A DNA stretch of 15,669 nt from Bacteroidota bacterium (GCA_003242315.1 QGUY01000072.1:1-15669), one strand, 5' to 3'. Shown: positions 1 through 8,105, counted from the first letter of the stretch. Translations and numbers: made by a program. The notes: generated by a model from the letters alone, not told the origin.

Positions 1-1
1 C

Positions 2-604
2 CCCAACACGATCATCGTCGACATGCGCAACCACTATGAAAGCGAAGTGGGCCATTTCAAGAACGCGATACTTCCTGATGTCGATACGTTCCGTGAAGAA
101 CTGCAGGTCGTAGAAGATTTGCTTACGAATCACCGCGATAAAAATATTCTCATGTACTGCACCGGTGGTATACGTTGTGAAAAAGCAAGTGCGTGGATGA
201 AGCACAAAGGCTTTAACAACGTGTATCAGCTGCGTGGCGGTATCATCGAATACGCTCGTCAGGTTAAGGAAGAAGGTCTCGAAAACAAGTTTATCGGCAA
301 GAATTTCGTGTTCGATGAACGTTTGGGCGAGCGTATCACAGACGACATCATCAGCACATGTCATCAATGCGGAGCGCCGTGCGATGATCACACGAATTGC
401 AAGAATGACGGATGCCATCTCCTGTTCATCCAGTGTCCCTCGTGCAAGGAGAAGTACAACAATTGTTGTTCGGAGACGTGTGCTGAAATCATTAAACTTC
501 CCGAAGAACGGCAGCGTGAATTGCGCAGAGGCATCAGCAAGGGGCGGCAGGTATATCGCAAGGGACGCCGCGACAGAAACCTATTGAAAACCGAACGGTT
601 ATGA
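2..604 (+). CDS. trhO: tRNA uridine(34) hydroxylase TrhO (rhodanese family), 5' end missing
   Basis: This is the C-terminal part of the YceA/TrhO family, which hydroxylates uridine 34 of certain tRNAs in the cytoplasm as the first step towards 5-carboxymethoxy-type wobble modifications. The frame is open from base 2 (NTIIVD before MRNHYESEVGHF), so the ATG at 23 is internal and roughly the first third of a protein of about 330-350 residues lies outside the window. The rhodanese active-site loop CTGGIRCE is visible, with its cysteine codon at 158-160. It is followed by the family signature GKNFVFDERLGERI and a Cys-rich tail with ten cysteines (from CHQCGAPC through CCSETC) that may bind metal. 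A basic C-terminus ends the protein. The stop overlaps the mogA start by 4 nt, which implies translational coupling. Family assignment is very secure; the tRNA role comes from studied homologues. Confidence 0.95.
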   Translation, partial: PNTIIVDMRNHYESEVGHFKNAILPDVDTFREELQVVEDLLTNHRDKNILMYCTGGIRCEKASAWMKHKGFNNVYQLRGGIIEYARQVKEEGLENKFIGKNFVFDERLGERITDDIISTCHQCGAPCDDHTNCKNDGCHLLFIQCPSCKEKYNNCCSETCAEIIKLPEERQRELRRGISKGRQVYRKGRRDRNLLKTERL

Positions 605-1131
605 CGGCCCGTATAGGGATAGTCAATGTGTCCGACAGGGCAAGCCAGGGTATCTATGAAGATACTCCCGGGAAAGCTATTGTCGAATTGCTGCACGAGT
701 ATATCCGCAGTCCGTGGGAGAAGGAATACGCTGTTGTGCCGGATGAGCAGGATCAGATCGAGCAGACGCTAATCGATATGGCAGACAATCGCGGATGCTG
801 CCTCATCATCACGAGCGGTGGTACGGGTCCGGCCGTGCGAGACGTAACGCCGGAGGCCACAGAGGCTGTGTGTACGCGCATGATGCCTGGGTTCGGAGAA
901 CTGATGCGGGCAACGAGTTTGAAGTATGTGCCGACCGCTATTCTTTCGCGTCAAACCGCCGGAATTCGAAACAAGACATTGATTGTGAACCTGCCTGGCA
1001 GGCCCAAAGCAATACGACAGTGCCTGGAAGCTGTGTTTCCGGCGATACCGTATTGCATCGACCTGCTGGAAGGCCCATTCATAGAATGCAACGAGGGGGT
1101 GATGAAACCTTTCCGCCCTCAAACCATTTAA
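601..1131 (+). CDS. mogA: molybdopterin adenylyltransferase MogA
   Basis: MogA adenylylates molybdopterin with ATP, preparing it for molybdenum insertion in molybdenum-cofactor synthesis. The 176 residues match the family length (about 160-195) and carry its landmarks. There is a beta-strand start RIGIVNVSDRASQG. The substrate-binding motif is TSGGTGPAVRDVTPEAT near residues 71-87. The late motif is VNLPGRPKAIRQCLEAVFPAIPY. The ATG lies inside the 3' end of trhO (ATGA overlap), so the two are probably co-translated. The M23 peptidase gene begins 10 nt after the stop. No other molybdenum-cofactor gene is in the window, so the gene is detached from its pathway here. A MoaB-type protein is the nearest alternative, but length and motifs fit MogA at least as well. 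Confidence 0.9.
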   Translation: MTARIGIVNVSDRASQGIYEDTPGKAIVELLHEYIRSPWEKEYAVVPDEQDQIEQTLIDMADNRGCCLIITSGGTGPAVRDVTPEATEAVCTRMMPGFGELMRATSLKYVPTAILSRQTAGIRNKTLIVNLPGRPKAIRQCLEAVFPAIPYCIDLLEGPFIECNEGVMKPFRPQTI

Positions 1132-1141
1132 TACAACCATT

Positions 1142-2122
1142 ATGGCACGCATACGCTATTACTACGACACGGAGACCTGCAAGTACGAGCGCGTGAGGAC
1201 GAAAAAGATCGACATCGTGCTTAACGCCCTGGGTATCCTTGCCCTCACGGTTGTGGTTTCTATCGCGATGATATTCCTCTGGACTGCCTACTTCCCTTCA
1301 CCCAAGGAAGTGATCCTCCAGAACCAGATCAAGGAGCAGGCCTATATCATTGATGTCCTGCGCAGTGAAGTAGAGCAGGTGAGCCAGACAATGGCCGCGC
1401 TCGAAAATCGCGACGATAACATCTACCGGGTTGTGCTTGGCGCCGAACCGATAGACAAGGCCATACGCAACGCCGGCGCTGGTGGAGCCGACCGTTACGC
1501 TCACATCCAAGAAAAAGATCTCAGCCTTAAGGAAGAAATTCTTGATCTCTACAGCCGCGTCGATCGGCTCAAACGTAAAATGTACATCGAAGCGCGCTCT
1601 CAGGATGAGCTCGTAGAACTCGCGCGCAACAAAGAAGCGCTCTTCTCAGCTATTCCCGCCATTCAACCCGTCTCCAATGAACAGCTTGTCGGACTCGCTT
1701 CGGGTTATGGATTCCGCTTCCACCCTATCTACAAGGTGAAAAAGATGCACTATGGTATTGATTTTGCCGCGCCTATCGGCACGCCAATCTACGCTACCGC
1801 GGATGGCGTCGTTGATAAAGTGGAAGTGAAGTTCACCGGTTATGGCAAGATGCTGGAGATCGATCACGGCTTTGGATATCGCACGCGATATGCTCATATG
1901 CACGACTTTGCTGTCCGTCAGGGTCAGCGCGTTAAACGCGGTGAGTTGATCGGATACGTCGGCGATACCGGTACATCAACCGCCTCCCACCTCCATTACG
2001 AGGTTATGGTTAACGACAAACACGTCAACCCTGTTCACTACTTCTTCAATGACCTGACGCCGGCAGAATATGAAAAGATCGTAGAGCTAGCGTCGATTGA
2101 GAATCAGTCGTTGGGAATGTGA
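1142..2122 (+). CDS. membrane-anchored M23-family metallopeptidase
   Basis: This is a probable zinc endopeptidase acting on peptidoglycan cross-bridges on the outer face of the inner membrane, or a regulator of such enzymes. A short cytoplasmic N-terminus (MARIRYYYDTETCKYERVR), a type seen in Bacteroidota M23 proteins, precedes one membrane segment at about 24-49. A helical, coiled-coil-like stalk runs from about 53 to 170. The LytM/M23 domain spans about 188-302. The metal ligands are present: H203 and D207 in HYGIDF, and H285 in HLHYEV. H283 and H252 (YAHMH) are also in place, so the enzyme should be active rather than a degenerate EnvC/NlpD-like activator. It starts 10 nt after mogA, likely as the last gene of that operon. 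The substrate is not evident from sequence. Confidence 0.9.
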   Translation: MARIRYYYDTETCKYERVRTKKIDIVLNALGILALTVVVSIAMIFLWTAYFPSPKEVILQNQIKEQAYIIDVLRSEVEQVSQTMAALENRDDNIYRVVLGAEPIDKAIRNAGAGGADRYAHIQEKDLSLKEEILDLYSRVDRLKRKMYIEARSQDELVELARNKEALFSAIPAIQPVSNEQLVGLASGYGFRFHPIYKVKKMHYGIDFAAPIGTPIYATADGVVDKVEVKFTGYGKMLEIDHGFGYRTRYAHMHDFAVRQGQRVKRGELIGYVGDTGTSTASHLHYEVMVNDKHVNPVHYFFNDLTPAEYEKIVELASIENQSLGM

Positions 2123-2127
2123 TCGTG

Positions 2128-2148
2128 AAGCGGCCGCAGGCCTGCTTT
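2128..2148 (+). terminator. possible terminator hairpin after the M23 gene
   Basis: Six bases after the peptidase stop, AAGCGGCC (2128-2135) can pair with GGCC plus GCTT (2139-2147, one bulged T) around a GCA loop. The tail is only TTTAC, so this is a weak candidate for ending the trhO-mogA-M23 transcript. Confidence 0.35.
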
Positions 2149-2153
2149 ACGGG

Positions 2154-2173
2154 TGTGTTGATGTGTTGATGTG
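2154..2173. repeat. short tandem repeat TGTGTTGA x2.5
   Basis: Two perfect copies of the 8-mer TGTGTTGA (2154-2161 and 2162-2169) plus TGTG follow directly. The array lies in the 370-base gene-free stretch 2123-2492. No function is evident and it may be simple slippage. Confidence 0.5.
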
Positions 2174-2231
2174 CGCAAGTTTCTGTTATCCGATAGTGTG
2201 CGAATGGGATAGAAATTGCGATGCGCCACTA

Positions 2232-2264
2232 CTACTGCTTACTGCCCATTGCCAGCTGCCCACC
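2232..2264. repeat. degenerate heptamer tandem repeat (period 7, TGC core)
   Basis: TGC recurs exactly every 7 nt (2236, 2243, 2250, 2257) within units CTACTGC, TTACTGC, CCATTGC and CAGCTGC. This is a degenerate heptanucleotide array in non-coding DNA. Such 7-mer arrays occur between genes in some bacteria. No other copy was noticed in the window. Confidence 0.55.
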
Positions 2265-2272
2265 AAAAAATC

Positions 2273-2312
2273 GAGGGCTAACCAACCCCCGCTAAAGAGT
2301 TAATCAGCCCTC
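2273..2312. repeat. inverted repeat GAGGGCT / AGCCCTC
   Basis: GAGGGCT (2273-2279) pairs with AGCCCTC (2306-2312). AAC (2280-2282) can also pair with GTT (2299-2301) after a small asymmetric bulge. Read on the minus strand it is followed by a run of six T, as in an intrinsic terminator, but no minus-strand gene lies just upstream of it. It may be a leftover element or a stop for antisense transcripts. Confidence 0.4.
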
Positions 2313-2455
2313 ATTTATAACTCCACAGCCCCGATTTCATTTAATGGCGAACCAATAATTCCATCAGGGGCTTATTAACACATGTGAACGCTATGGCAAG
2401 AAGCTTTTTCACTGTGTGGAGAGAACCATAAAGTAAGAGCATCCGATCCAATTTT

Positions 2456-2484
2456 CCTAAACATTTTGAGAAACTTTGTTTAGG
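2456..2484. promoter_or_regulatory. 8-bp perfect inverted repeat just before the pcm start
   Basis: CCTAAACA (2456-2463) and TGTTTAGG (2477-2484) are perfect inverted copies separated by 13 nt. The dyad ends 8 nt before the ATG at 2493. It could be an operator or a 5'-UTR hairpin. If translation really begins at 2517, it would sit in the promoter or leader. No protein that binds it can be named. Confidence 0.4.
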
Positions 2485-2492
2485 GTGAAAAA

Positions 2493-3170
2493 ATGGCTTT
2501 TTTGCGCCAAAATAGCATGTTTGAGGACAATTACAGGCACCGCGGGCTACGCAACAAACTGGTCCGAACGCTCCGCAAAAAGGGCATAAAAGACGAGCGG
2601 GTTTTGGAGGCAATTGGCAAGGTTCCACGCCATTTTTTCTTCGATGACGCACTTCTCGAACACGCCTATCAGGACAAGGCTTTTCCCATTGGGGAGGGCC
2701 AAACGATCTCCCAACCCTATACCGTGGCCTTCCAGACCGAAAAGCTCCAGGTAAGGCCCGGAGACAAGGTCCTGGAGGTCGGTACCGGCTCCGGATACCA
2801 GGCCTGCGTCCTGCTGGAACTCGGCGCCAAGGTCTTTACCATCGAGTACAACCGCAACTTATACGAAAAGGCTCGTACTTTTCTACCCTCTATGGGCTAC
2901 CGACCGACATTTTTTCATGGTGACGGCTCCAAAGGCCTACCCTCCCGGGCGCCCTTCGACCGGATCATCGTCACCGCCGGCGCGCCCTCCGTGCCTTCCG
3001 CCCTCCTCGAGCAGCTGGCCGACGGCGGCATCCTCGTCATCCCGGTCGGCGACCGCGAGCGTCAGCAGATGGTGGTGATCCGCAAAAAAGACGGCATTCT
3101 CCAAGAGGAGAGATATGACATGTTCGCGTTTGTACCGCTTTTGGGGGCTGAGGGATGGGGAGCGGGGTAA
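2493..3170 (+). CDS. pcm: protein-L-isoaspartate O-methyltransferase
   Basis: This enzyme uses S-adenosylmethionine to methylate L-isoaspartyl residues in damaged proteins, starting their repair; it acts in the cytoplasm. The 225 residues fit the family (about 205-220). Diagnostic parts are the PCMT motif GQTISQPYTVAF (69-80), the SAM-binding glycine loop VLEVGTGSGYQA (93-104), DRIIVTAGAPSVP (156-168) and a late RY..FVPLLG.EGWG segment. The start is uncertain: the ATG at 2517 (MFEDNYRHRGLR) matches where homologues usually begin, while 2493 adds eight residues and is placed just after an inverted repeat. The gene converges on thrC with a 49-nt gap, so it is transcribed alone. Its middle and end (about 2740-3060) are richer in C and G at third positions than the neighbours. 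Confidence 0.92.
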   Translation: MAFLRQNSMFEDNYRHRGLRNKLVRTLRKKGIKDERVLEAIGKVPRHFFFDDALLEHAYQDKAFPIGEGQTISQPYTVAFQTEKLQVRPGDKVLEVGTGSGYQACVLLELGAKVFTIEYNRNLYEKARTFLPSMGYRPTFFHGDGSKGLPSRAPFDRIIVTAGAPSVPSALLEQLADGGILVIPVGDRERQQMVVIRKKDGILQEERYDMFAFVPLLGAEGWGAG

Positions 3171-3219
3171 TCGAGTGTTGACCCCCAAATAATCTCGGTT
3201 ACGTTCAGGTGCTAAACCA

Positions 3220-4518
3220 TCACACCTTCAACAAAAACTCCTTCAAATCCGCAAATTCGGCGCTCATCGGCACGCTCTGCTTCTTCCCTGCTGCAAACGC
3301 CTTAAGGCCTTCCGGTAGTTCAATGCTTCTATCCAGTGTTTCCTCGACGACATCACGGAACTTGCCCGGATGCGCGGTTTCCAAAAAAACGCCTGCAGCC
3401 GGTCCGTATTGGCAAAGGTATGACCGAATACCCAGGTAACCGACCGCTCCGTGAGGATCCAGCACATAGCCGGTACGTGCGTATACATCGCGCATTGCAT
3501 CGCGTGTTTCCTCGTCGGTAAATGAGCAACCGTAAAGATCAGCGGCCATAGCTTCACGATCGTTGTTGTAGAGATCGAGCATCCGGGCAAAGTTGCTGGG
3601 ATTCCCAACATCCATCGCATTACTTATCGTCTGAATGGATGGACGCGGATTAAACATTCCGCTCTCCAGATATTCGGGCACGACATCGTTAACATTAGTA
3701 CACGCCACGAACTTCGCTACCGGAAGCCCCATCTTCATCGCAAGTAGCCCAGCCGTAAGGTTCCCGAAATTCCCGCTGGGCACAGCAAACACAATCGGCA
3801 AATCCAGATGACGCAGTTGCGCGTAAGCGTGAATGTAGTAGAACGACTGCGGGATGAGCCGCGCAACGTTGATCGAGTTGGCTGAAGTAAGAAACAGTGA
3901 CCTTGTCAGATCCGGATCTACGAAAGCTTCCTTCACTAACCGCTGACAATCGTCGAACGTGCCGTCTACCTCCAGCGCGGTAATGTTGTGACCCAGTGTA
4001 GTAAATTGCTTTTCCTGTATTTCGCTTACTTTTCCCCGCGGATAAAGTACAACTACGCGCGTGCCAGGCACACGAAGAAAACCATTGGCCACAGCACTTC
4101 CCGTGTCGCCTGATGTAGCGACGAGGATGACAACTTCGCGACCCTCCTGCTGCGCGAAATGTCCAAGAAGTCCCGCCATAAACCGTGCGCCAAAATCCTT
4201 GAATGCGAACGTGGGACCGTGAAAGAGCTCCAGTGCGTAGACGTTGTCTTCAATGCTGACGACAGGCGCGTCGAACGGCAACGCATGCGAAATGATTGAC
4301 GATAGCGTGTTGTCGTCGATATCGCCCGACACAAATTCACGGGCTACAACAAAGGCTATTTCCTGGAGCGACCGCTCTCCCGCCGCATCAAGGAAACCTG
4401 CCGGAAGAGATGGAATTCTTTCAGGCATGTACAAGCCCTTGTCCGGAGCAAGGCCTTGCAGTACCGCATCGCGAAGGCTTACGCGGAGGGCTTTATTGTT
4501 CGTGCTATAGAATTTCAC
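3220..4518 (-). CDS. thrC: threonine synthase
   Basis: Threonine synthase converts O-phospho-L-homoserine to L-threonine using pyridoxal phosphate, the last step of threonine synthesis. At 432 residues it is close to the E. coli enzyme (428). Landmarks are the N-terminal YST.N..LRVSLRDAVLQGLAPDKGLYMP, the cofactor lysine K107 in FHGPTFAFKDFGARF, the phosphate-binding loops ATSGDTGSA (134-142) and VPSGNFGNLTAG (246-257), and the segments TSANSINVARLIPQ (211-224) and GNPSNFARM (305-313). It is the third and last gene of thrABC, starting 5 nt after thrB. No clear intrinsic terminator is visible after the stop, where it meets pcm head-on. Confidence 0.96.
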   Translation of the reverse strand: MKFYSTNNKALRVSLRDAVLQGLAPDKGLYMPERIPSLPAGFLDAAGERSLQEIAFVVAREFVSGDIDDNTLSSIISHALPFDAPVVSIEDNVYALELFHGPTFAFKDFGARFMAGLLGHFAQQEGREVVILVATSGDTGSAVANGFLRVPGTRVVVLYPRGKVSEIQEKQFTTLGHNITALEVDGTFDDCQRLVKEAFVDPDLTRSLFLTSANSINVARLIPQSFYYIHAYAQLRHLDLPIVFAVPSGNFGNLTAGLLAMKMGLPVAKFVACTNVNDVVPEYLESGMFNPRPSIQTISNAMDVGNPSNFARMLDLYNNDREAMAADLYGCSFTDEETRDAMRDVYARTGYVLDPHGAVGYLGIRSYLCQYGPAAGVFLETAHPGKFRDVVEETLDRSIELPEGLKAFAAGKKQSVPMSAEFADLKEFLLKV

Positions 4519-4523
4519 GCCGA

Positions 4524-5492
4524 CTACACAATGTTTTCTTTCTGCTCCACACTCTCCACCGTCGCGCCCATGGCATTGATTCGCGAAACATAAACTTCAC
4601 TTTCAACGCGAAAACCTTCGAACTCATCGCGGATGGCTTCGCCGACCTTTTTTGCAGTCGCCGCACTTACACTCAGCGCGAAAATGGTTGGTCCTGATCC
4701 TGATATGCCCGCGCCAAGGGCACCAGCCTGGACGGCCGTCTCCTTGATCCTGTCGAATCCGGGAATAAGTACCGAACGCAGAGGTTCCGCGATGTAATCC
4801 TGCAGCGACCGGCCGATAAGGCCATAGTCCGGCTTCATGAGCCCGACAACCAGTCCCGCGATATTGCCCCACTGACGTACGGCGTCGCGCAAGGGAACCG
4901 AAGCTTTCAGGACATTTCTCGAGTCCTCGGTCTTAAGTTCAAGCTGAGGGTGTATGAGCGTACAATAAAGATCATCGGGGGTAGGAATGCGTGTTACATC
5001 CAACGGTTCGTAACTCCTGATCAACACAAAACCTCCAAGCAGCGATGGCGCGACATTATCGGCATGCGCGGAACCACAAGCCACACGCTCTGCTTCCATG
5101 GCAAACGGGAGTAATTCGTCGCGTTTCAGGGGATTTCCCATGAGGTGATTCACAGCTACGAGGGCAGCAACAGAGCTTGCAGCACTGGACCCCATACCGC
5201 TACCAAGCGGGAGGTGTTTATTCAACTCGATGGCGATCCCCTGATTGTAACCAGTCGCCTTCAGATACTCCTGAACAGCCACGCCCGCGGTGTTTCGGTT
5301 CGCGTCAGTGGGAAGTCGACCGCCATCGCCGGTTATGGATGTGATCACGACGCCCGGCTCATCGCGCAGGGTGAGGATTACCTCATCGCAGGGTGACTCC
5401 ACCGCGAATCCGAAGATGTCAAATCCGCAGGATACGTTGGCCACCGTCGCGGGGGCCATTGCCTTGATTGAGTTCATGGTTGGTTTCTTCAT
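4524..5492 (-). CDS. thrB: homoserine kinase
   Basis: A GHMP-family kinase that phosphorylates L-homoserine with ATP, giving the substrate of threonine synthase. The 322 residues match the family (about 310). The GHMP ATP-binding motif LPLGSGMGSSAASS is at 94-107. The N-terminal APATVANVSCGFDIFGFA (13-30) and the C-terminal glycine loop GAGISGSGPTIFA (260-272) are intact. The chosen ATG (5490-5492) lies 5 nt after the thrA stop. An in-frame ATG five codons later (5475-5477, MNSIKAMAPATVANVS) is an equally plausible start. Position between thrA and thrC confirms the role. The spacing suggests coupled translation within the operon. Confidence 0.96.
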   Translation of the reverse strand: MKKPTMNSIKAMAPATVANVSCGFDIFGFAVESPCDEVILTLRDEPGVVITSITGDGGRLPTDANRNTAGVAVQEYLKATGYNQGIAIELNKHLPLGSGMGSSAASSVAALVAVNHLMGNPLKRDELLPFAMEAERVACGSAHADNVAPSLLGGFVLIRSYEPLDVTRIPTPDDLYCTLIHPQLELKTEDSRNVLKASVPLRDAVRQWGNIAGLVVGLMKPDYGLIGRSLQDYIAEPLRSVLIPGFDRIKETAVQAGALGAGISGSGPTIFALSVSAATAKKVGEAIRDEFEGFRVESEVYVSRINAMGATVESVEQKENIV

Positions 5493-5497
5493 CGTTG

Positions 5498-7945
5498 TTA
5501 CCGGGCATAGTGGCCAATCCGAATAATGTCGGCAAAGACGCCCGCGGCTGTTACAGCAGCGCCCGCACCAGGGCCACGGATTACCATGGGCCGCTCATGA
5601 TAGCGCTCTGTGGTCAGCAATATAATATTATCAGTGCCCGAAAGGGAATAAAATGGATGCTGTGCATCTACGGCCGTCAACCCAATCGTCACCACACCCT
5701 CACGCAGCACGGCCATATAACGCAGTTTCTTGCCCTGGGATTCTGCTTTCTTTCTCATTGCATCGAAATGGTCGTCGTGTTGGGCCAATGCGTCCAGGAA
5801 TTCGGATACCGGCATATCGCCCCGGCACGCTTCCGGTACGAGGTTCTCCACGTTAATATGCGAAGGTTCCAGGTCCCATCCCGCCTCGCGCGCCAGAATA
5901 AGGATCTTTCGCGCGACGTCCATGCCGTTGAGATCATCGCGCGGATCGGGTTCCGTATAACCATTTTCCTTCGCCTCGCGAACTACTTCGCTGAAACGCC
6001 GGCCTTCAACGAACGTGCTAAAGATGTAATTCAGCGTTCCGCTGAGCACCGCCTCAATGGAGATGACCTTATCACCACTGAGCAGCAAGTCGTTCATCGT
6101 GTTGATCACGGGCAATCCCGCTCCTACGTTAGTCTCGTACAGGAATTTTACACCGCGACGAAATGCAGCAGACTTCAACGCGTGATAGCGCTCCAGCGAT
6201 CCGCTGTTTGCCTTCTTGTTGGGCGTGACAATGGAGATGTTCGACACGAGTATCGACTCGTAATGATCGGTGACCTCTTCGCTTGATGTACAATCGACAA
6301 ATACACTATTGGGCAAATTCAGTGCAAACATGCGCTGGGCAAACGCCTCCATGTCCATCGGCTCCCCTTTCTCCAGCAACAGTTCCACAGGAGAGCTCAA
6401 ACTGACACCTTCAATATCGAACAACATCTTCCGGCTGTTGGCAATAGCGACCACGTTAATCTCCAGCAAATTCTCGCTCGACAACTTTTCGCGTTGTTCC
6501 GCCATCATCTTCAACAGCGTGCTTCCGATAAGTCCGGTGCCAACGAGAAATATGTGCAGCACCTTTCTGTCCGAAAGGAAGAAAGCCTCATGCAACGCGT
6601 TCAACGCCTTCGCTATGTCGACTTCCTTTACAACCGAAGAAATGTTTAACTCAGACGAACCCTGTGCTATCGCATATACATTGACACCGTTCTTACCCAG
6701 CGCGCTGAACATGCGACCGCTAGTCCCGGGGTTGTGCTTCATCCCCTCTCCTACAACAGCGAGTATGGAGAAATCGCCTTCGACGGTCACGCGGTCCATC
6801 TCCTCCTTGGCAATTTCATAGGCAAACTCCCGCTCTATCGCCGCCTTCGCCCTGAGGGCGTGCTTCGTTTCAACCGCGAAACAGATCGAGTGTTCGGATG
6901 AAGCCTGGCTGATGAGGATGACGTTGATTTTTTCATCGGCAAGCGTTCCAAACAAGCGCTTTGATACCCCAACGACGCCGACAAGTCCGCTGCCGGTGAC
7001 ATTAAGCAGGCTGATGCCATTCATGGACGACACGCCTTTGATCAGCTTGCCGTTGGTTACTTCTGAGCTTATGACTGTTCCTTCCGCAGCGGGATCAAAT
7101 GTGTTTTTGATGCGGATAGGAATGCGGCTTGCCATCGCTGGCTGCATCGTAGCCGGAAAGATCACCTTCGCACCGAAGTGGGAAAGTTCCATCGCTTCCT
7201 CGTAGCTGAGCTGCGGGACCGTGAAGGCCTTCTTTACGAGCCGCGGATCGGCGGTCATCATGCCGCTGACATCGGTCCATATCTCAAGCGATTCAGCCTG
7301 CAGTGCACCTGCGAATATTGCAGCGGTGTAATCGGAGCCACTGCGTCCTAACGTAGTCGTTTCGCCACCTTCCGATGTGCCGATAAAGCCGGTGATGATT
7401 TGCATCGCCTTGTGGTCTTCAAAGTAGCGGCGAATGTTTCGATTCGTTTCTTCAAAGTCGACCCGTGCATTGCCAAAGGTGCTATCGGTGCGGATCACTG
7501 TGCGCGCGTCGAGAAATTCGGCGTTGAAGCCGCGGTCTTTGAGAACTTCGGATATGATGTATGCGGACAGACGTTCACCGAAACTCATCACATAGTCGAG
7601 CGTGCGCGGGGTGCGTTCCTTTACGAGATACACGCCGTGCAATACATCCTCCAGTTCGTTGGTTCGGATCTTGACCTGTGCAAGGATGCTGCCTTGCTTT
7701 TTGATGCTGATAAGTTGCCTTGTTATGTCGAGGTGTCGTTTCTCGATCTCTGCGAGGGCCGTCCTGTACTCTTCATCTCCAAGTACGGCGCGACGGCTCA
7801 CGTCGATGAGGGCGTCGGTGATACCGCCAAAGGCAGAAAAGACGACGGCGATATCTTTCTGTCCATAGGGCTCGAGAATTTTGATGACGGATTCAATCCT
7901 TTCTGCATTCGCTATAGACGATCCGCCAAACTTCAGAACTTTCAT
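5498..7945 (-). CDS. thrA: bifunctional aspartate kinase / homoserine dehydrogenase
   Basis: It catalyses the first and third steps from aspartate to threonine: phosphorylation of aspartate, and NAD(P)H reduction of aspartate semialdehyde to homoserine. The kinase occupies about 1-300 (KFGGSS at 5-10; TTLGRSGSDYTAA at 197-209). Two ACT-type regulatory modules follow at about 310-460, the usual site for feedback by threonine. The dehydrogenase begins near 462 with GTGLIGS (469-475, nucleotide binding) and contains TPNKKAN (574-580), SGTLNYIFSTF (635-645) and GYTEPDPRDDLNGMDVARK (662-680) with the expected catalytic Asp and Lys. The 815 residues match E. coli ThrA (820). It is the first gene of thrABC. 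A Thr-rich leader ORF on the same strand upstream suggests attenuation control. Confidence 0.97.
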   Translation of the reverse strand: MKVLKFGGSSIANAERIESVIKILEPYGQKDIAVVFSAFGGITDALIDVSRRAVLGDEEYRTALAEIEKRHLDITRQLISIKKQGSILAQVKIRTNELEDVLHGVYLVKERTPRTLDYVMSFGERLSAYIISEVLKDRGFNAEFLDARTVIRTDSTFGNARVDFEETNRNIRRYFEDHKAMQIITGFIGTSEGGETTTLGRSGSDYTAAIFAGALQAESLEIWTDVSGMMTADPRLVKKAFTVPQLSYEEAMELSHFGAKVIFPATMQPAMASRIPIRIKNTFDPAAEGTVISSEVTNGKLIKGVSSMNGISLLNVTGSGLVGVVGVSKRLFGTLADEKINVILISQASSEHSICFAVETKHALRAKAAIEREFAYEIAKEEMDRVTVEGDFSILAVVGEGMKHNPGTSGRMFSALGKNGVNVYAIAQGSSELNISSVVKEVDIAKALNALHEAFFLSDRKVLHIFLVGTGLIGSTLLKMMAEQREKLSSENLLEINVVAIANSRKMLFDIEGVSLSSPVELLLEKGEPMDMEAFAQRMFALNLPNSVFVDCTSSEEVTDHYESILVSNISIVTPNKKANSGSLERYHALKSAAFRRGVKFLYETNVGAGLPVINTMNDLLLSGDKVISIEAVLSGTLNYIFSTFVEGRRFSEVVREAKENGYTEPDPRDDLNGMDVARKILILAREAGWDLEPSHINVENLVPEACRGDMPVSEFLDALAQHDDHFDAMRKKAESQGKKLRYMAVLREGVVTIGLTAVDAQHPFYSLSGTDNIILLTTERYHERPMVIRGPGAGAAVTAAGVFADIIRIGHYAR

Positions 7946-8043
7946 ATACTGACACCTTTAAGCGCTGGGCTATCTATCATTGATTTTTTCATTGACTTAC
8001 GCCCTCAATTCGTTTTTGGGGCGGTGGAAATTTTCTCAGGAAG

Positions 8044-8105
8044 ATCACGGGTCCGAAGCGGCCCGCTGTGGGGTAAACAGAGCATGCCGGGAGCTACCCC
8101 GTGAT
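8044..8105 (-). promoter_or_regulatory. candidate attenuator RNA: mutually exclusive stems upstream of thrA
   Basis: On the minus-strand RNA, ATCACGGG (8105-8098) can pair with CCCGTGAT (8051-8044). This excludes two local hairpins: GGGGTA (8100-8095) with TACCCC (8075-8070), and GGGCCG (8064-8059) with CGGACCC (8055-8049, one bulged A). The first arm overlaps the last codons and stop of the Thr-rich leader ORF, so the ribosome position would select the fold. This is the layout of leader-peptide attenuation. However, no clear run of U follows the last hairpin (the tail reads GTGATCTTCC), so the mode of termination is open. Confidence 0.45.

Noticed and set aside
2097..2303. 68-codon plus-strand ORF overlapping the end of the M23 gene
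   Set aside because: It starts inside the peptidase gene in another frame, runs through the heptamer repeat, and its residues show no domain or signal features.
5468..6286. 272-codon plus-strand ORF across the thrA/thrB junction
   Set aside because: It is antisense to conserved motifs of thrA and thrB; a long open shadow frame is expected here.
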